Source of the DNA: Serratia quinivorans
GTDB lineage: Bacteria; Pseudomonadota; Gammaproteobacteria; Enterobacterales; Enterobacteriaceae
Assembly: GCA_900457075.1 (NCBI GenBank)
Contig: UGYN01000002.1
Location: 2,170,001-2,234,000, forward strand
Reading direction: 5' to 3'
Length of the DNA: 64,000 nt
Shown: one piece after another, positions 59,358 to 64,000 of the stretch
Numbering within the stretch: the first letter of the stretch is position 1
Layout: each line of letters begins with the position of its first letter
Made by a program: the position numbers and the translations under genes
Notes under the pieces: model-generated
Told to the model about the DNA's origin: nothing
The model's database searches: none
What the model saw: only the letters and a program-made list of their open reading frames with translations

Positions 59358-60728
59358 TTACTTCTTCTTGACCGGACGCTGCCAGCCCTGGATATGCACC
59401 TGCTTGACGCGGCTCAGCACCAGTTCATCCTCGCCGATATCACGGGTCACCGTAGTGCCTGCGGCAATGGTAGAACCTTTGCCGACAGACACTGGCGCCA
59501 CCAGTTGGGTATCGGAACCGACAAACACGCCGTCGCCGATAATGGTTTTATACTTATTGGCGCCATCATAGTTACAGGTGATGGTACCGGCACCAATATT
59601 CACATCGTCGCCAATCTCGGCGTCGCCCAGGTAGCTTAGATGGCCCGCTTTAGAACCTTTGCCCAAACGCGCCTTTTTCATTTCGACGAAGTTGCCGACA
59701 TGGGCACCCACCGCCAGCTCAGCGCCAGGACGCAGGCGGGCAAAGGGACCCACGGTGCATTCCGCTGCCAGCACAGCATCTTCCAGCACGCTGTACGGGC
59801 TGATTTCGCAGTCATCGCCGATCACGCAGTTTTTCAACACGCAGCCGGCACCGATTTTCACTCTATCCCCGAGCTTGACCGTGCCTTCAATAATCACGTT
59901 GGCATCAATAGAGATGTCGCGACCGTGCACAAGTTCCCCACGCAGGTCAAAACGCGCCGGATCCAGCAGCATTACGCCGGCCAACAGTAATTTTTCAGAC
60001 TGTTCTGCCTGGTAGATACGCTCAAGCCGCGACAGTTGCAGACGGTTATTCACGCCTTCCACTTCACTCAGGCGTGACGGATGCACGGCTTCAATTTTCT
60101 TGCCGTCGGCATGGGCCAGCGCAATGATATCGGTGATGTAGAATTCACCCTGTGCGTTGTCGTTATTCAGCATCCCCAACCAGCGCTTGAGATCGCGGCC
60201 GTTGGCCACCAGGATGCCGGTGTTGATTTCATTGATATGGCGTTGGGCTTCGCTGGCATCTTTATGCTCAACAATCCCCACCACCTGGTCGTTTTCACGC
60301 ACGATTCGTCCGTAACCGCTCGGGTCAGCCAGCTTCACCGTCAGCAGGCCAATGCCGCCCTGGGGTTTCGCGGCCATCAGACGCTGCAAAGTATCGACAG
60401 AAATCAGCGGGACGTCGCCGTACAGCATCAGCACGTCTTCATCATCGGCAAAATGCGGGGCCGCTTGCTGCATGGCATGGCCGGTACCCAATTGCTCGGC
60501 CTGCAGTACCCAGTTCAGTGCGCCGTCGGTCAGGGTGTTTTTCAGCAAGTCGCCGCCATGGCCGTACACCAGATGGACGTTTTTCGCGCCCAGTTTCATC
60601 GCGGCATCAATGACGTGCTGCACCATCGGCTTGCCGGCCAACGGATGTAACACCTTGGGAAGATCGGAATACATGCGTGTTCCCTTGCCCGCGGCGAGGA
60701 TCACCACACTCATTGCGCTGTTCGACAT
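59358..60728 (-). CDS. glmU: Bifunctional UDP-GlcNAc pyrophosphorylase / glucosamine-1-P acetyltransferase GlmU
   Basis: This 456-residue enzyme acetylates glucosamine 1-phosphate and uridylylates it to UDP-GlcNAc for peptidoglycan and LPS. The N-terminal nucleotidyltransferase shows [18 protein letters not shown]. The C-terminal half is a left-handed beta-helix with hexapeptide repeats ([29 protein letters not shown]), and the tail RPVKKK is as in E. coli. The ATG at 60728 gives the expected length. It precedes glmS in the glmUS operon. Confidence 0.97.
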   Translation of the reverse strand: MSNSAMSVVILAAGKGTRMYSDLPKVLHPLAGKPMVQHVIDAAMKLGAKNVHLVYGHGGDLLKNTLTDGALNWVLQAEQLGTGHAMQQAAPHFADDEDVLMLYGDVPLISVDTLQRLMAAKPQGGIGLLTVKLADPSGYGRIVRENDQVVGIVEHKDASEAQRHINEINTGILVANGRDLKRWLGMLNNDNAQGEFYITDIIALAHADGKKIEAVHPSRLSEVEGVNNRLQLSRLERIYQAEQSEKLLLAGVMLLDPARFDLRGELVHGRDISIDANVIIEGTVKLGDRVKIGAGCVLKNCVIGDDCEISPYSVLEDAVLAAECTVGPFARLRPGAELAVGAHVGNFVEMKKARLGKGSKAGHLSYLGDAEIGDDVNIGAGTITCNYDGANKYKTIIGDGVFVGSDTQLVAPVSVGKGSTIAAGTTVTRDIGEDELVLSRVKQVHIQGWQRPVKKK

Positions 60729-60734
60729 AAGCAA

Positions 60735-61024
60735 CCTGATAACTCCATTTTAATAGACGAAAGTAGAACTCTTTAGTGACGGTATTACTACATATTTCTC
60801 TGCACGAACCCAGCTCAGGCCTTGGGGCACTAAGCACGCCGAAGTTAAGGTTCCAGTAACCCAATGCTGAGGATAACTGTCGGCGATCGGCGACATTTCC
60901 AGCCTCTATTGAAGGTTATACCTCACAATGCCTGCCGGGGTATCAGGCTTATTTTAAAACAAAAAAAAAGCGACCCAATAGGCCGCTTTCTTAATTTTGG
61001 CTGCGTTATGCACGCGCCAAAATA
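60735..61024. other. atpC-glmU intergenic region
   Basis: This gap of about 290 bases contains the atp operon terminator and presumably the glmU promoter. A small hairpin (GCCTG/CAGGC near 60931-60948) is visible. No gene was recognised. Confidence 0.5.
60959..60990 (-). terminator. Terminator of the atp operon
   Basis: On the minus strand AAAGCGGCC / GGGTCGCTTT form a stem around a short loop, followed by a long T run (nine or more). It lies 35-65 bases after atpC. Confidence 0.85.
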
Positions 61025-61444
61025 TTACATCGATCTTCTGGTGAGCTCGATAACGCGAAGTTTCGCGATCGCTTTCGCCAGTTCTGCAGATGCCTGAGCA
61101 TAGTCGACATCGCCATGAGAGCTACTGATATGTTCTTCAGCTTTACGCTTGGCTTCCAGCGCTCTCGCTTCGTCGAGGTCCGTTCCACGGATAGCAGTGT
61201 CAGCCAGCACGGTGACCACGCTCGGTTGTACCTCAAGGATACCGCCGGACAGGTAGATGAACTCTTCTTCACCGTGTTGTTTAACAATACGCACCATGCC
61301 AGGCTTGATGGCAGTCAGCAGCGGCGCATGACCAGGGAAAATCCCCAGTTCGCCTTCGCTACCTGTCACCTGGATCTTTTGCACCAGGCCGGAAAACATA
61401 TGTTTTTCCGCGCTGACTACATCCAGATGGTAAGTCATAGCCAT
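61025..61444 (-). CDS. atpC: ATP synthase subunit epsilon
   Basis: This 139-residue subunit of the F1 central stalk couples rotation and inhibits ATP hydrolysis. It has an N-terminal beta-sandwich ([20 protein letters not shown] ... [13 protein letters not shown]) and a C-terminal helical hairpin ([16 protein letters not shown]). Length equals E. coli AtpC. It is the last gene of the atp operon, 20 bases after atpD. Confidence 0.98.
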   Translation of the reverse strand: MAMTYHLDVVSAEKHMFSGLVQKIQVTGSEGELGIFPGHAPLLTAIKPGMVRIVKQHGEEEFIYLSGGILEVQPSVVTVLADTAIRGTDLDEARALEAKRKAEEHISSSHGDVDYAQASAELAKAIAKLRVIELTRRSM

Positions 61445-61464
61445 ATCACCCTCCTCTCAAGACG

Positions 61465-62874
<1,410 letters not shown>

Positions 62875-62879
62875 CTAGC

Positions 62880-63743
62880 TTAAACCGCGGAGGCTCCCGA
62901 AACGATCTCGGTGAGTTCCTGAGTGATGCTGGCCTGACGAGCCTTGTTGTATACCAACTGCAGCTCTTTGATCAGGCTACCGCCGTTATCGGTTGCGGCT
63001 TTCATCGCTACCATTCGTGCGGCCTGCTCGCTGGCCAGGTTTTCCACGACGCCCTGATAAACCTGAGATTCCACATAGCGACGCAGCAAGGTATCAAGCA
63101 GCACTTTTGGATCGGGTTCATACAGGTAATCCCAAGATTTTTTCTTCAGCTCACCGTCTTCGGCAGGCGGCAACGGCAGCAGCTGAACGATCTGTGGTTC
63201 TTGGGACATCGTATTGATAAATTTGTTACTGACAATGTACAGCTTGTCCAAACGACCTTCGTCGTAGGCTTGCAGCATCACTTTCACCGGTCCGATCAGC
63301 TCCGACAGGGAAGGGTTATCCCCCATGCCGGTGACCTGGGCAACCACGTTGCCGCCCACGGAACCAAAGAAAGAAGCCGCTTTAGAGCCAATCAGTGCCA
63401 AATCTGTTTCGACACCTTTTTCGGACCAGCCTTTCATCTCTGCCAACAGGCGCTTGAACAGGTTAATGTTCAAGCCACCACAGAGACCGCGGTCAGTAGA
63501 CACCACCAGATACCCGACGCGCTTAACATCACGCTCATCCAGGTACGGGTGCTTATATTCCAGATTACCCAACGCAAGGTGACCAATCACTTTGCGCATG
63601 GTCTCTGCATAAGGACGGCTGGCCGCCATGCGTTCCTGCGATTTACGCATTTTGGAGGCGGCGACCATTTCCATCGCTTTAGTGATCTTTTGCGTGTTTT
63701 GCACGCTCGCGATCTTACTACGTATCTCTTTTGCGCCGGCCAT
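62880..63743 (-). CDS. atpG: ATP synthase subunit gamma
   Basis: This 287-residue rotor-shaft subunit starts [20 protein letters not shown], has a Rossmann-like middle domain ([11 protein letters not shown]) and ends with a long helix ([19 protein letters not shown]). Length equals E. coli AtpG. It lies between atpA and atpD. Confidence 0.98.
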   Translation of the reverse strand: MAGAKEIRSKIASVQNTQKITKAMEMVAASKMRKSQERMAASRPYAETMRKVIGHLALGNLEYKHPYLDERDVKRVGYLVVSTDRGLCGGLNINLFKRLLAEMKGWSEKGVETDLALIGSKAASFFGSVGGNVVAQVTGMGDNPSLSELIGPVKVMLQAYDEGRLDKLYIVSNKFINTMSQEPQIVQLLPLPPAEDGELKKKSWDYLYEPDPKVLLDTLLRRYVESQVYQGVVENLASEQAARMVAMKAATDNGGSLIKELQLVYNKARQASITQELTEIVSGASAV

Positions 63744-63801
63744 GTCTGCTTCTCCTCATTGCCAGACGGCCTGCTGTTTTACAACTGCAGGCCGCTGAGC
63801 G

Positions 63802-64000
63802 TTACCAGGACTGGGTTTTCTTGAAGGTCTCGAGGATGCCTTTCAGCTTGCCCTCGATCTCATCGTTGAAATTGCCAGTTTGGTTGATGTGGTTCAGCAA
63901 CTCGGCATGCTCGCGGTCTGCGTAAGCAACCAGCGCGGCTTCGAAGCTCACGACTTTCGCGACTTCAACGTCGTTCAGGAAGCCACGTTCTGCGGCAAAC
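63802..64000 (-). CDS. atpA: ATP synthase subunit alpha (3' end only)
   Basis: The window ends inside this gene. The visible 65 or so C-terminal residues read [16 protein letters not shown] at the window edge and end [12 protein letters not shown] before TAA, matching the tail of E. coli AtpA. It lies 58 bases upstream of atpG in the atp operon. Confidence 0.96.

Overview
The window looks like a chromosomal segment of a Serratia species, most likely of the S. liquefaciens/proteamaculans group. The housekeeping proteins (AtpD, GyrB, DnaA, RnpA, MnmE, PstB) are nearly identical to their E. coli relatives. Gene order follows the enterobacterial block around dnaA (atp-glmUS-pst-phoU ... mnmE-yidC-yidD-rnpA-rpmH // dnaA-dnaN-recF-gyrB-yidA-dgo ... 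ibpAB-yidE ... avtA/malS ... ghrB-yiaD-yiaC-tag), with Serratia-type insertions. The convergent AHL synthase/receptor pair at the left end is of the SwrI/SprI-EsaI type. No rRNA, tRNA, CRISPR array, prophage or insertion sequence was seen.

Layout. 1-2.4 kb: an AT-rich quorum-sensing locus (luxI-type, luxR-type), followed by a short AT-rich interval that appears to encode an ArcZ-like small RNA and carries lux-box-like palindromes. 2.4-4.4 kb: a GDSL esterase autotransporter. 4.6-6.5 kb: tag-yiaC and yiaD. 6.7-12 kb: a 2-ketogluconate catabolic cluster (ptxS, kguE, kguK, kguT) inserted between yiaD and ghrB, with ghrB probably serving as the ketogluconate reductase. 12-17 kb: periplasmic amylase malS and avtA, flanked by two toxin-antitoxin modules. 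17-21.7 kb: yidE, the small heat-shock genes ibpB/ibpA, yidQ and yidR. 21.7-26.6 kb: the D-galactonate operon dgoR-K-A-D-T. 26.8-30.9 kb: an uncharacterised cluster (MFS transporter plus 2-hydroxyacid dehydrogenase, divergent from a YheO/DauR-type regulator plus a PLP dehydratase). One of its promoters carries the same palindrome as the dgoR promoter. 31-41 kb: yidA, gyrB-recF-dnaN-dnaA and, divergently, rpmH-rnpA-yidD-yidC. 41-50 kb: mnmE, a metallo-hydrolase, an amino-acid N-hydroxylase, a phosphopantetheinyl transferase, yieF, an exported hydrolase-like protein, adeP and yieH. 50-52.3 kb: an amino-acid ABC importer lacking a local ATPase. 52.4-57 kb: pstSCAB-phoU with a Pho box. 57.3-64 kb: glmS, glmU and the end of the atp operon (atpC, D, G and the 3' end of atpA).

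How it works together. Much of the left half is sugar-acid metabolism: 2-ketogluconate import, phosphorylation and reduction, and galactonate import, dehydration, phosphorylation and aldol cleavage. Each cluster has a local repressor and a recognisable operator. The right half is core replication, translation, envelope and energy genes.

Data quality. Five genes (mnmE, pstC twice, pstS, glmS) are each broken by single extra bases. Four are in homopolymers of five to seven, and the glmS one is in a run of three. All lie between 41.4 and 58.7 kb. Removing the extra base restores the expected protein length every time, so these look like sequencing or assembly errors rather than real pseudogenes.
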